Source: CAYVUI01 sp964454745 (GTDB lineage: Bacteria; Planctomycetota; Phycisphaerae; Sedimentisphaerales; Anaerohalosphaeraceae). Taken from it: DNA of 48,152 nucleotides. Position 1 is the stretch's first letter. Every line of letters starts with the position of its first letter. Below, piece after piece: positions 8,349-15,835 of this stretch. Both the position numbers and the translations under genes were made by a program. Where the stretch lies: positions 1 to 48,152 of the forward strand of contig CAYVUI010000016.1 of the NCBI GenBank assembly GCA_964454745.1, written 5' to 3'. Under the pieces are notes generated by a model, which did no database searches, was not told the origin of the DNA, and worked only from the letters and a program-made list of their open reading frames with translations.

Positions 8349-9653
8349 TTACGGCAGGATAATCTCGGTCATTTCGATGACGCCGGGACCGAAATGGTAG
8401 ACCTTGTTGATTTCCTGCGGAGAAAGTGCCTGGTTAAAGATCGCGATATCATCAATATAACCGGTCAGCCCGCGTTCCCAGGTGCCATGATTCAGGGGAT
8501 AGATCGAGCCGCTGTTGCTGTGCGTTGTGCTTTGGCCGATTGCGATCGGTTCGCGGTTTCCATCATCGCCGGTGCTGGTGTCGGTGCCGCCGGTATAGGC
8601 CTTGGCTGCCCGGAGGATACCGTTTACGTACAATCGCATTCCGTCTTCGCCAAAGGAAAAGGCGACATGATGCCACCGGTTCCAGAATGGATTGATCGGG
8701 GCGGTGTACATGTGATATGAGTTGTGGTCGCTCTGGAAGCGGACCTGGATCATCTGAAACTGCTGCCAGATCGTAATATGGCCGCCGTCGACATAGCCCA
8801 TCGCGTCTTTGGAGAAGAGCTCTTCACGATAGAAGGTGAAATCCTTGATCTTGAACCAGAAGCAGATGGTCCCGTTTCGCAACTCATATTCTTGAATGTG
8901 CGGAATCTCGATGACCTGCCGGCTGTTGGGGTAATCGTATTCAAATTCAACGGATTTATTCAGTTTTCCGGGGCGGTTGACCCTGGATGTACCGTCACCG
9001 AAGTTATGGTGGAAGCCGTCGTTTTTCAGGTAGGAATGGTCTTTGACGACGCCGATACTGCTGTCATCCAGGGGCCAGTAACCGATCAACTGGGGTTCCT
9101 CGGGTGGATCTTGACCATTGGGCTGGACAAAGGACGAAATGGTTGTGGGCGGATAGGCCAGGCCTTCGGAATTTATCACAATGGTTTCCACGGTGACGTA
9201 TCGAATCTCATTGATGTTCTCGGTTTTCTCAAATGGATCGAGTTTGTAGCCTGTAAATTTGAGATATTGTACAGGGCCGGCGATATCATACGTATCGGAA
9301 CCGTCGTTAAACTGGACGTAGTTGTTCTCGGCGACCTGGTAACGCAGCGTGTTGCCGAAATCATCTTTGAATTCGATGAAGCCCTCGTCTTCGTCCGGAT
9401 CACTGATGGCGAGGATCAGGTTGGCCTTGGCCAGGTTTCGGTTGATATGATCGATCAGGACTCTCTCGTTTTGAATGGTTTCCGCGGCGGCTTTTTTGAT
9501 GTCCCAGCTATTGTTGATATTGCGAAATTGCGGAAGGACCGCCGAAAAGAGGATCGCAAGAATCGCCATGGCGACGACGATTTCGGTAATGGTCATTGCC
9601 CGGTTCTGGGTTTTGTTATTTGCCTGCTTTGTTTTGCATGTATTCGCTTTCAA
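8349..9653 (-). CDS. PilW/GspJ-type prepilin fused to a LamG-like domain
   Basis: A product of 434 residues. The N-terminus has a basic leader and the prepilin segment TITEIVVAMAILAILFS, with Ala in place of the usual Gly before the cut and Glu at mature position 5. About residues 35-180 resemble the body of a PilW/GspJ minor pilin. About 185-420 are a concanavalin-like jellyroll of the LamG type (GYWPLDDSS, WHHVAFSFGEDGMRLYVNG, GYIDDIAIFNQALSPQEI). Such domains bind glycans or other surfaces in many proteins; the ligand here is unknown. Translation starts at TTG, supported by AGGAGGGG six bases upstream. A role at the tip of the pseudopilus, touching the substrate, is inference. Confidence 0.9.
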   Translation of the reverse strand: MKANTCKTKQANNKTQNRAMTITEIVVAMAILAILFSAVLPQFRNINNSWDIKKAAAETIQNERVLIDHINRNLAKANLILAISDPDEDEGFIEFKDDFGNTLRYQVAENNYVQFNDGSDTYDIAGPVQYLKFTGYKLDPFEKTENINEIRYVTVETIVINSEGLAYPPTTISSFVQPNGQDPPEEPQLIGYWPLDDSSIGVVKDHSYLKNDGFHHNFGDGTSRVNRPGKLNKSVEFEYDYPNSRQVIEIPHIQEYELRNGTICFWFKIKDFTFYREELFSKDAMGYVDGGHITIWQQFQMIQVRFQSDHNSYHMYTAPINPFWNRWHHVAFSFGEDGMRLYVNGILRAAKAYTGGTDTSTGDDGNREPIAIGQSTTHSNSGSIYPLNHGTWERGLTGYIDDIAIFNQALSPQEINKVYHFGPGVIEMTEIILP

Positions 9654-9671
9654 GGGGACCCCTCCTGTTTG

Positions 9672-10085
9672 TTAGTCTCTCCTGGCGATCAGGGTCGTCA
9701 GTGTGATCAGAATTTCGTCTGTATTTAAAATACCATTTTTGTTGGAGTCGTATCCGGAGGTGACGGTGAGTGTCCGGTAGTTCTGGGAAAAATGCATCTT
9801 GTCGGAAACGGAATATCGATACGAGCCGATCCAGGCCTTGTTTTCGTTATAGGCGCCGTTTGAGGGCCAGTTGTAAATCGATTTGGCCTTGATCTCCTCG
9901 ATTTTGCCCTGGGCAATGGCCAGGCAGTGGGTTTTCTGCTCAATGAAAGCTGTGGTTGTTAGAGCACTGGTCAGGGCGCTGAGGATCGGGACAATGCCGA
10001 TCAGCAGCAGGGATGCGGCGACGACCACCTCGACGAGTGTGAATGCGCGTTTCTTTCTCGGCTTTTTTCGGCGATTTGGTCTCAC
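9672..10085 (-). CDS. PilV/GspI-type minor prepilin with EF-hand-like loop
   Basis: A product of 137 residues. A very basic leader (RRKKPRKKR) is followed by the prepilin helix AFTLVEVVVAASLLLIG with Glu at position 5, and AIAQGKIEEIKA, typical of PilV/GspI. Near the C-terminus DSNKNGILNTDE fits the 12-residue calcium loop: acidic or Asn at 1, 3 and 5, Gly at 6, Leu at 8, Asn at 9, Glu at 12. The start is a GTG that overlaps the GspH-type stop as GTGA, with GGAG upstream. It is one of four minor-type prepilin genes in a row. Confidence 0.88.
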   Translation of the reverse strand: MRPNRRKKPRKKRAFTLVEVVVAASLLLIGIVPILSALTSALTTTAFIEQKTHCLAIAQGKIEEIKAKSIYNWPSNGAYNENKAWIGSYRYSVSDKMHFSQNYRTLTVTSGYDSNKNGILNTDEILITLTTLIARRD

Positions 10086-10567
10086 TGTGTTTCACTCCAT
10101 TTGATGGCGCCGCCGGTTTCAGGAGTAATGGTAAATTCTTTGCTCTGCGCAGTGACGGTGATTTCCTTGCCGGCGTTTTTCACGATATTTCCGAGTGTCC
10201 CGAATGTGTATTCTCCATTTCCTTTGCATTTGACGGTTACGTCCGTATCGATCTCGTGACTGTCAATTACCTGGTCGGTATGCAGCTCGATGATATCATA
10301 GGAATACGGGTCGTTTTTCTTGAGGTTGAATTTTAGCTGGTAGCCGTCTGGATTGGAGGCGGCATTGGAGATCGCGAGGGTTCGGGTTCTTCGCAGGTCC
10401 GTAATGATCTTGAACGCCTGGGTTTCCGCTTTACGACGATGGATGCCTTTAAAGTTAATTCGCGGAACGGCAATGGCCGCCATCGCAGACAAAAAGATGA
10501 CCACGACCAGCAGTTCGACCAGTGAGAACGCTTTTGCGGTTCGGGTTATGTTGCTTGTCTTTCTCAT
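10082..10567 (-). CDS. FimT/GspH-type minor prepilin
   Basis: A product of 161 residues with leader MRKTSNITRTAKA, then the prepilin helix FSLVELLVVVIFLSAMAAIA with Glu at position 5. The following ETQAFKIITDLRRTRTLAISNA matches the helix of GspH/FimT proteins, and a beta-rich C-terminal half follows. It would be a minor subunit that helps start fibre assembly. A GAGGTGAG ribosome site precedes the ATG, and the stop overlaps the next gene. Confidence 0.9.
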   Translation of the reverse strand: MRKTSNITRTAKAFSLVELLVVVIFLSAMAAIAVPRINFKGIHRRKAETQAFKIITDLRRTRTLAISNAASNPDGYQLKFNLKKNDPYSYDIIELHTDQVIDSHEIDTDVTVKCKGNGEYTFGTLGNIVKNAGKEITVTAQSKEFTITPETGGAIKWSETQ

Positions 10568-10600
10568 CTCACCTCATCATTGGGACGTTTGGAGTACACC

Positions 10601-10930
10601 TCAGTGACTGCATGTGACCTTCATTTTGCTGGTCAGCGTGTAGACACCGCCAAAAGGGCAATTGGGCGGTCCGTCCGGAAAATAATCCGAGCGTGAACCG
10701 GCGTCTCCCGTGATATCCACAAGGTTGGTCGGGTACGCACCGTTGTCAGCATTGTACATTTCAATCGCGGAGTTCATCATGTCGATGTTGGTGTCGCAAG
10801 CGTTTTGTTTTGCATTTTTGGCACTTTGTGAAACCCTTGGAATCGCCACGGTACACAAGGCCGCCAGGACCAGTACCACGACCAGCAGTTCAATTAAGGT
10901 TACGCCAAACGATTTTTGTTTTTTTCTCAT
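10601..10930 (-). CDS. GspG/PilA-type prepilin (paralogue 2)
   Basis: A product of 109 residues with a short leader ending in Gly, then VTLIELLVVVLVLAALCTVA with Glu at position 5. The body has the short GspG-like form, with SAIEMYNADNGAYPTNL as in major pseudopilins. Three Cys in the mature part could form one disulfide. It is clearly a paralogue of the prepilin at 11183-11506: the two share the helix, the NSAIE.Y segment and YFPDG. It lies past a terminator and so may be made in smaller amounts than its neighbour. Confidence 0.9.
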   Translation of the reverse strand: MRKKQKSFGVTLIELLVVVLVLAALCTVAIPRVSQSAKNAKQNACDTNIDMMNSAIEMYNADNGAYPTNLVDITGDAGSRSDYFPDGPPNCPFGGVYTLTSKMKVTCSH

Positions 10931-11108
10931 ATTGATTCAGCCCTCATACAAAAGACTTTACTTGTTTTCCGGGGTATTCATCGGCAAAGCCCTTGAGCAA
11001 CTTTTTGTACGAGGCCAAAAAAAGGAGGGTCTCAGTGCTGAAAAGACAGTTTTTTTGACAGGAGGTCGTTTTATTCTCTTTAGTTGGGACAATCGTTACA
11101 ACTGATAG

Positions 11109-11141
11109 AAAAAAAGGCCCGGATCCGAAGAACCGAGCCTT
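11109..11141 (-). terminator. Intrinsic terminator between two GspG-type genes
   Basis: On the minus strand, AAGGCTCGG (11141-11133) pairs with CCGGGCCTT (11122-11114) over 9 base pairs (one G-T), with a 10-base loop and a run of seven T. It lies after the first prepilin gene inside the operon, so it should lower expression of everything downstream relative to that prepilin. Confidence 0.75.
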
Positions 11142-11182
11142 GAGGTACGAATGTAAGATATCAGGCATCTAGGAGAGAGTCA

Positions 11183-11506
11183 TTAGTCTGCTGTCAGAGA
11201 GGCCCGATTGGTTGTTCCGCTGTACGTGAAAGAAAAGCCGTCGCGTGCTGCAGGAGCGCCGTCGGGGAAGTATTCCGTATTTTCAGTGACATCTGACAAG
11301 GCCGCCGGATAATCACCTTCATTCTGGAAATACTGTTCGATTGCGGAGTTAATCAGATTGAGGTTTGTCTCATCTGACCGTACGCGTGCGTTCTGTGCAC
11401 TTTGTGAGATACGCGGTATCGCGATTGCGGATAATGCTGCAAGAATCAGCACAACGATCAACAGTTCAATCAGGGTAACAGCTTTATTTCTTTTTGCTCT
11501 GATCAT
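11183..11506 (-). CDS. GspG/PilA-type major prepilin (paralogue 1)
   Basis: A product of 107 residues from the ATG at 11506, which has GAGGG eight bases upstream; an in-frame ATG at 11521 lacks a ribosome site, and the frame is open further up. The leader MIRAKRNKA ends in Ala, and the mature start VTLIELLIVVLILAALSAIA has Glu at position 5. The short acidic body without Cys (QYFQNEGDYPAAL) fits a GspG-type pseudopilin. A strong terminator follows directly, the usual layout for the most abundant fibre subunit, so this is the likely major pilin. It lacks the long C-terminal disulfide loop of type IVa pilins. Confidence 0.9.
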   Translation of the reverse strand: MIRAKRNKAVTLIELLIVVLILAALSAIAIPRISQSAQNARVRSDETNLNLINSAIEQYFQNEGDYPAALSDVTENTEYFPDGAPAARDGFSFTYSGTTNRASLTAD

Positions 11507-11614
11507 CTCTAATGCCCTCATAATTTTAAAAAACAAAACATGATTTAACTTGATTTTTTTATCGTCCAGAAGCGGACGCCACTTTGGACAAAACAATTAA
11601 TATTCTAATTTTTT

Positions 11615-12814
11615 TTACTGGTAATGGCTCATGTAATCAAACATAGGCAGGTAGACACCAAGAAGGATTCCGCCGACGATCAGTCCCATAAGAAGCGACA
11701 TAACGGGTTCGATTTTCACGATCAGGGACCTGACGGTTCTTTCAATATGTACATCAAGGAACGTAACGCCCTTGGTGAGCATCTCGGGCAGTACGCCGGC
11801 CTCCTCGCCGGCACTGGTTAACTGGATAATTACCGGGGGAAACAAGTCGAACTGCGACATCGGTTCGCTGAGATTCGAGCCGGTCATCACGCGCTCGCGA
11901 ATCTCCCGGCCGATATTTTTCATGACGGAATTGCCGACGACTTCCTCGGCGAGCCCCAGGGCCTCGACGACGGGAACGCCCGCAGATGTCATCATGGCGA
12001 AGGTCCGGGTATACTGGCTGACTGTGACAAACCGGTTGAGCTTTCCGAATACGGGGACATAGAGCAGGAATCGATCCCACCATTTCAGAAACTTTTCGTT
12101 TTTGAACAGCAGCTTGATGATGACCACGATGGCGATCACAGCAGGGGTGACGATAAACCAGTATTGCCGTACCGCTTTGCTCAGGCCGATCAGGATCAGC
12201 GTGGCGGTGGGCAAGGGAACGTTTAGCTGGCTGTAGAGTTTCTGAAAGACCGGGATGACGAAAATGACCAGGGCCGTTACGATCAGTCCGCACATGACAC
12301 CGACCACGATGGGGTAGGTAAAGGCGGATTTTACGCGGTTGCGGACCTCGTCCTGCTTTTCCATATATTGGGCGGCCATTTCAAGGGTTTCACCGAGCTT
12401 TCCGCCGGCTTCTCCCGCCTCGATCATTCCGATAAAAAACGGGGAGAAAATGTCTTTGTATTTTTCAAATGCATCACGAAGCGTGCTGCCGGTCTCCACC
12501 TGCTGGCGGATGTCGGTGATAATCTGCTTGAGTGCCTCATTTTCGACCTGGCTTTCGTACGTTTCGAGGCTGCGAATGACTGAAAGCCCCGCGGAGAACA
12601 TGCCGGAAAATTCGTACACGAAGCTGATGACCTCGGACTGACGGATTTTCTTTTTGAGATTGGATTGCCCCTTTTTCTTTTTCTGGGCCTTGACCAGTGT
12701 ATAGCCCATCTTGGACAGCTCGGTGCGAAGCGCGTCGATGCTTTCGATGTCCTTGTATTCGCCGGAGAACTTGCCCCCGGAAGTGTCTTTTGCGATATAT
12801 TCGTATACGCTCAT
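11615..12814 (-). CDS. gspF: GspF/PilC inner-membrane platform protein
   Basis: A polytopic inner-membrane protein of 399 residues, the normal length for the family. A short N-terminal domain (MSVYEYIAKDTSGGKFSGEY) is followed by two related cytoplasmic helical domains (about 65-190 and 270-390), each linked to membrane segments. Hallmarks include FSGMFSAGLSVIRSLE, GEAGGKLGETLEMAA and SAGEEAGVLPEML. It anchors the fibre base and couples to the ATPase. It begins 7 bases after the ATPase gene. PilC and GspF cannot be told apart by sequence alone. Confidence 0.95.
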   Translation of the reverse strand: MSVYEYIAKDTSGGKFSGEYKDIESIDALRTELSKMGYTLVKAQKKKKGQSNLKKKIRQSEVISFVYEFSGMFSAGLSVIRSLETYESQVENEALKQIITDIRQQVETGSTLRDAFEKYKDIFSPFFIGMIEAGEAGGKLGETLEMAAQYMEKQDEVRNRVKSAFTYPIVVGVMCGLIVTALVIFVIPVFQKLYSQLNVPLPTATLILIGLSKAVRQYWFIVTPAVIAIVVIIKLLFKNEKFLKWWDRFLLYVPVFGKLNRFVTVSQYTRTFAMMTSAGVPVVEALGLAEEVVGNSVMKNIGREIRERVMTGSNLSEPMSQFDLFPPVIIQLTSAGEEAGVLPEMLTKGVTFLDVHIERTVRSLIVKIEPVMSLLMGLIVGGILLGVYLPMFDYMSHYQ

Positions 12815-12821
12815 GCCGAGA

Positions 12822-14516
12822 TCAATCCTGTCTCATATCAATTACACGTAAGAGTTCTTCCATGGTGGTCAGGCCCTCGAGGGCTTTGTAAAGACCCTGC
12901 ATTCGCAATGTTCGCATGCCCGATTCGATGGCTTGCTGCTTGATCCGGTTGTCGGAAGTGCCGTCGATAATCATACTGCGAATTTCCGGGGTTATGTCGA
13001 GGATTTCGTAGACGCCCTGTCTTCCCTTGTATCCGGTATCGCGGCAGGTCTGGCAGCCGCTGCCCCGGTACAATTTCACTTCTTCGGGGGGATCCGGGAG
13101 ATTTTGGAAATATTCCAGTTCTTCTTTTTGGGGTTTGTAAGGCTGTTTGCAGTCCGGACAAACACTTCGCACCAGCCGCTGGGCGACGGTGCCGAGCAGG
13201 GCGGAGGCAACCTGGAACGAGGGGATTCCGAGGCTGATCAGTCGTGAAATGGCTCCCGCTGCGTCATTGGTGTGCAGTGTACTGAGCACCAGGTGGCCGG
13301 TCAGCGCGGAGCTGATCGCGATCTCGGCGGTTTCGTAATCTCGAATTTCACCGATGAGAATGACATCCGGGTCCTGGCGGAGGATACTGCGAAGGCCGGA
13401 AGCGAAAGTGCGTCCGACATCGGCCTTGACCTGCACCTGGGTAATGCCCTTTAGGCGGTACTCGACGGGATCTTCTACGGTGACGATATTTCTTTCCGGG
13501 ACATTGAGGGTCTGGATAATCGAATACAGCGTGGTGGATTTACCGCTTCCGGTTGGACCGGTCAGCAGGATCATACCGTAAGGATTCGAGATCATTTTCG
13601 AGAAACGCTCATAGTCCGTTTCGGAGGTAACGATCTGATCGAGGCTCTTTAGGCCTGTTTTGGAATCGAGAATACGAATTACGATCTTCTCACCGCCGAC
13701 GGCCGGCAGCGAGGAGACACGAAGGTCATAGTACTGGCCATGATGCTCGATGGTGATGTGGCCGTCCTGGGGGACGCGTTTTTCCGAGATGTCCATCTCG
13801 GCGAGAATTTTGATGTGGGAAACGACCTCCCGCTGGGCGGAGGTCGGGATTTCAAGCGTTTCGATCAGGATACCGTCGATTCGGTAGCGAACGCGGATGT
13901 CGGGTTCCTGTGGTTCGATATGGATATCGCTGGCCTGGGCGTCAATCGCGCCGGTGATAATGGAATCGACCAGGCGGACGATGGGGGCGTCGCTGACGAC
14001 AGCATGCGATTTCTGTTTCTTTTTGTTCTCATCGGGGCTGCTTTTTAGCCGCATATCCACGATGTCCTGCCTGGTGGTGCTCTGGACATTGAAATGGTAG
14101 GAAATGCAGGTGTGGATGGTTTCGTGGGTGGCCGCCATCGGGATGACGTTGTAGCCGGTTTTGGTCGCGATCATATCACGGACGGAGAGGTTCAGCGGGC
14201 TGCTCATGGCGACATATAGATTGTCTTTTTCGATTTTGACCGGGATCAGGCCGTTTTGCTGGGCGATGTCATAGGAGACAAGCTGGACGGCCATTGGATC
14301 GATATTATCGGGTGAAAGCGTGATGAATTCGATCTTGTTAACCCGTGCGACCAGTTGAGTTAACTGATCTTTGGTGATGAGATTCTCCTCTTTGAGCATG
14401 CTGAGGATGCTTTTTCCGCTGGATTCCTGTTCGAGAACCAGGCGATTGACCGTTGCCTGCTCGAGCAGGTTATCCTCGACGAGAATCGCGGCGATGGGAT
14501 CGGGTTTATTGATCAT
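12822..14516 (-). CDS. gspE: GspE/PilB assembly ATPase
   Basis: A cytoplasmic hexameric ATPase of 564 residues that powers fibre extension. An N-terminal GspE/MshEN-type domain (about 1-150) is followed by the catalytic core: Walker A GPTGSGKST near residue 319, the Asp box, DPDVILIGEIRD (Walker B) near 382, and the His box STLHTNDA. Two CxxC pairs (CPDC near 452, CQTC near 488) form the zinc site of the GspE/PilB type, which separates it from the retraction ATPase PilT. It is the first gene of the operon, and no clear promoter was found in the 216 bases upstream. No PilT is present in the window. Confidence 0.95.
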   Translation of the reverse strand: MINKPDPIAAILVEDNLLEQATVNRLVLEQESSGKSILSMLKEENLITKDQLTQLVARVNKIEFITLSPDNIDPMAVQLVSYDIAQQNGLIPVKIEKDNLYVAMSSPLNLSVRDMIATKTGYNVIPMAATHETIHTCISYHFNVQSTTRQDIVDMRLKSSPDENKKKQKSHAVVSDAPIVRLVDSIITGAIDAQASDIHIEPQEPDIRVRYRIDGILIETLEIPTSAQREVVSHIKILAEMDISEKRVPQDGHITIEHHGQYYDLRVSSLPAVGGEKIVIRILDSKTGLKSLDQIVTSETDYERFSKMISNPYGMILLTGPTGSGKSTTLYSIIQTLNVPERNIVTVEDPVEYRLKGITQVQVKADVGRTFASGLRSILRQDPDVILIGEIRDYETAEIAISSALTGHLVLSTLHTNDAAGAISRLISLGIPSFQVASALLGTVAQRLVRSVCPDCKQPYKPQKEELEYFQNLPDPPEEVKLYRGSGCQTCRDTGYKGRQGVYEILDITPEIRSMIIDGTSDNRIKQQAIESGMRTLRMQGLYKALEGLTTMEELLRVIDMRQD

Positions 14517-14732
14517 ATAAAGTGTACGCTTTCAACAAATTACAAAATCAGCCAACTCATAATGTAATCTTGTTTCGGCATTTTCAGGATGTGGTTTAAC
14601 CTTGAACTTGTTTCATCGAGTATTTTCGGCTTTTCTACCGTTATGAAACCGGTTCTGTGGACTTATCCCAGCGCGAAGAGGGGGTGAGTTGAGGATTTGC
14701 CTCTTTCAACAGGTTGTTTCAGGTCCGGAAAT

Positions 14733-15449
14733 CTATTTGTGGCGGTTGGGTTTGTGGGCCATTGCCACTTTGCGTTCCACACCGTGGGCCCTGTCCAGAT
14801 AGCCCAGCAGCATTTCGTCGGACCATTGGCGGAAACCGGCCTTGGCATGTCCCCATTTGTCGATTCCCTCAAAAACATTGAGGAAATGCTGGCCTTCCTT
14901 GCGTTCGACCATTTCGAGGAAGGGCTTTTGGGTTTGGGAATCGAGGAATTTGGCCTCGATTGTGGCCGAGCCGATGTCGACATTGATTTTAATGGCTGCG
15001 TTGGAGACGAGATTGGTAAATCCGTCCACGGGCTTGAGGTCGGTTACTGCGCATTGAACGGTCATGACATCGGGGCCGGGCTGGTCGACGACGGGGTAGT
15101 ACTCTTCAATGGATTCAACGGCGGCATCATGGAAATATTCCGATAATGTCTTGAGTTCCTCTATTGTTGCGCGGTGGGCCTCTTTTTCAGCGTTTTCGAG
15201 GGTTTCCTGTGCTTCGGGTGTCAGCCGCATCTGGACTTTATCGATCTGTACTTTCGAGTATTTTGATTTATCGACGGACTGATCTTCCCAGATATGCATG
15301 AATTCATTGTCGGGATCGGCATCAAGACGTGAGTAGTCTGATAGAAAGTCGGAATAAGCGAGGTCTTTCTTTTCTTCCTGGCAGCCGGAGAGAAGCAGAA
15401 CGGCGAGCAGAACTGTAAAAACGACGATTGAAGACAGTTTCTTGTTCAT
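14733..15449 (-). CDS. DUF3313-like lipoprotein
   Basis: A lipoprotein of 238 residues: signal with lipobox LLLSGC, then a mature part starting with charged residues. SDFLSDYSRLDADPDNEFMHI and YSKVQIDKVQ fit the N-terminal pattern of DUF3313 outer-membrane-associated lipoproteins, whose function is unknown. The rest is alpha/beta without catalytic motifs I know. It is separated by over 200 bases from the pilus operon and is probably a single gene. GGGTG precedes the ATG. Confidence 0.7.
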   Translation of the reverse strand: MNKKLSSIVVFTVLLAVLLLSGCQEEKKDLAYSDFLSDYSRLDADPDNEFMHIWEDQSVDKSKYSKVQIDKVQMRLTPEAQETLENAEKEAHRATIEELKTLSEYFHDAAVESIEEYYPVVDQPGPDVMTVQCAVTDLKPVDGFTNLVSNAAIKINVDIGSATIEAKFLDSQTQKPFLEMVERKEGQHFLNVFEGIDKWGHAKAGFRQWSDEMLLGYLDRAHGVERKVAMAHKPNRHK

Positions 15450-15638
15450 TTTGCACCCAATAAATAAAGGATCGTTTCAATTCTTTAGTGAAATATCGAT
15501 AGTTTGAGCTCACAAGTTGAAGTTTGATTTAGTAAAAGAGGAATTTTTTGAGAATTTTCTATGAATTCAACCGTGGGATTTTCAGGTTAAAAGGATTATA
15601 GAACTCATTTCATAACTCATTTGTGCTGCAAAATAGCC

Positions 15639-15719
15639 CTTTTCCTCTCTGATTGTCGTCGGTCTGCATCGACGCAGGGCAACTATGCCTGCTTCGACCT
15701 CCTTGCCAGAGAGAAAAAG
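15639..15719. repeat. Long imperfect inverted repeat
   Basis: CTTTTCCTCTCTG (15639-15651) pairs with CAGAGAGAAAAAG (15707-15719) with one mismatch. Inside it lies a second hairpin, TCGACGCAGGGCA against TGCCTGCTTCGA, with a four-base loop. There is no T-run after it on either strand, so a simple terminator is unlikely. Confidence 0.55.
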
Positions 15720-15769
15720 ATCATATTTTACAACTACTAAGCAGTCATGAAACCAGTTCTAGAATATAG

Positions 15770-15798
15770 TTGTCGTTTTGTATCTGATAGGGTATGTT
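15770..15798 (+). promoter_or_regulatory. Candidate promoter of the radical SAM gene
   Basis: TTGTCG (15770-15775) and TATGTT (15793-15798) are separated by 17 bases. A start near 15805 would leave a leader of about 30 bases before the ATG at 15836. Confidence 0.45.
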
Positions 15799-15835
15799 TT
15801 GTGTGTATGGATAACTATTGTTAAAGGGGGTTTGG

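Larger units (their letters stand above)
15450..15835. other. Intergenic region between divergent genes
   Basis: This stretch of 386 bases separates the DUF3313-like gene from the radical SAM gene. It holds a long imperfect palindrome (15639-15719) and a candidate plus-strand promoter (15770-15798). I see no open frame with a ribosome site, no tRNA and no clear minus-strand promoter. Confidence 0.5.

Noticed and set aside
8724..9728. A long open frame on the plus strand opposite the LamG prepilin
   Set aside because: It is antisense to a gene with clear prepilin and LamG motifs, its product shows no domain, and no ribosome site precedes it. Similar long antisense frames lie opposite the GH31 (26351-27892), TRAP (24040-25086) and propeller (32632-33765) genes and are effects of codon bias.
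10944..11168. A 74-codon frame on the minus strand between the two GspG-type genes
   Set aside because: It runs straight through the terminator hairpin, has no ribosome site and no recognisable sequence.
15639..15719. Integron attC site
   Set aside because: The palindrome lacks the paired 7-base core sites (GTTRRRY type), and there is no cassette array or integrase.
14643..15760. ATGAAACCGGTTCT at 14643 and ATGAAACCAGTTCT at 15747 flanking the DUF3313-like gene
   Set aside because: Only 14 bases, two copies, 13 matches and no further extension. It may be an operator or a transposition scar, but the evidence is too thin to call.
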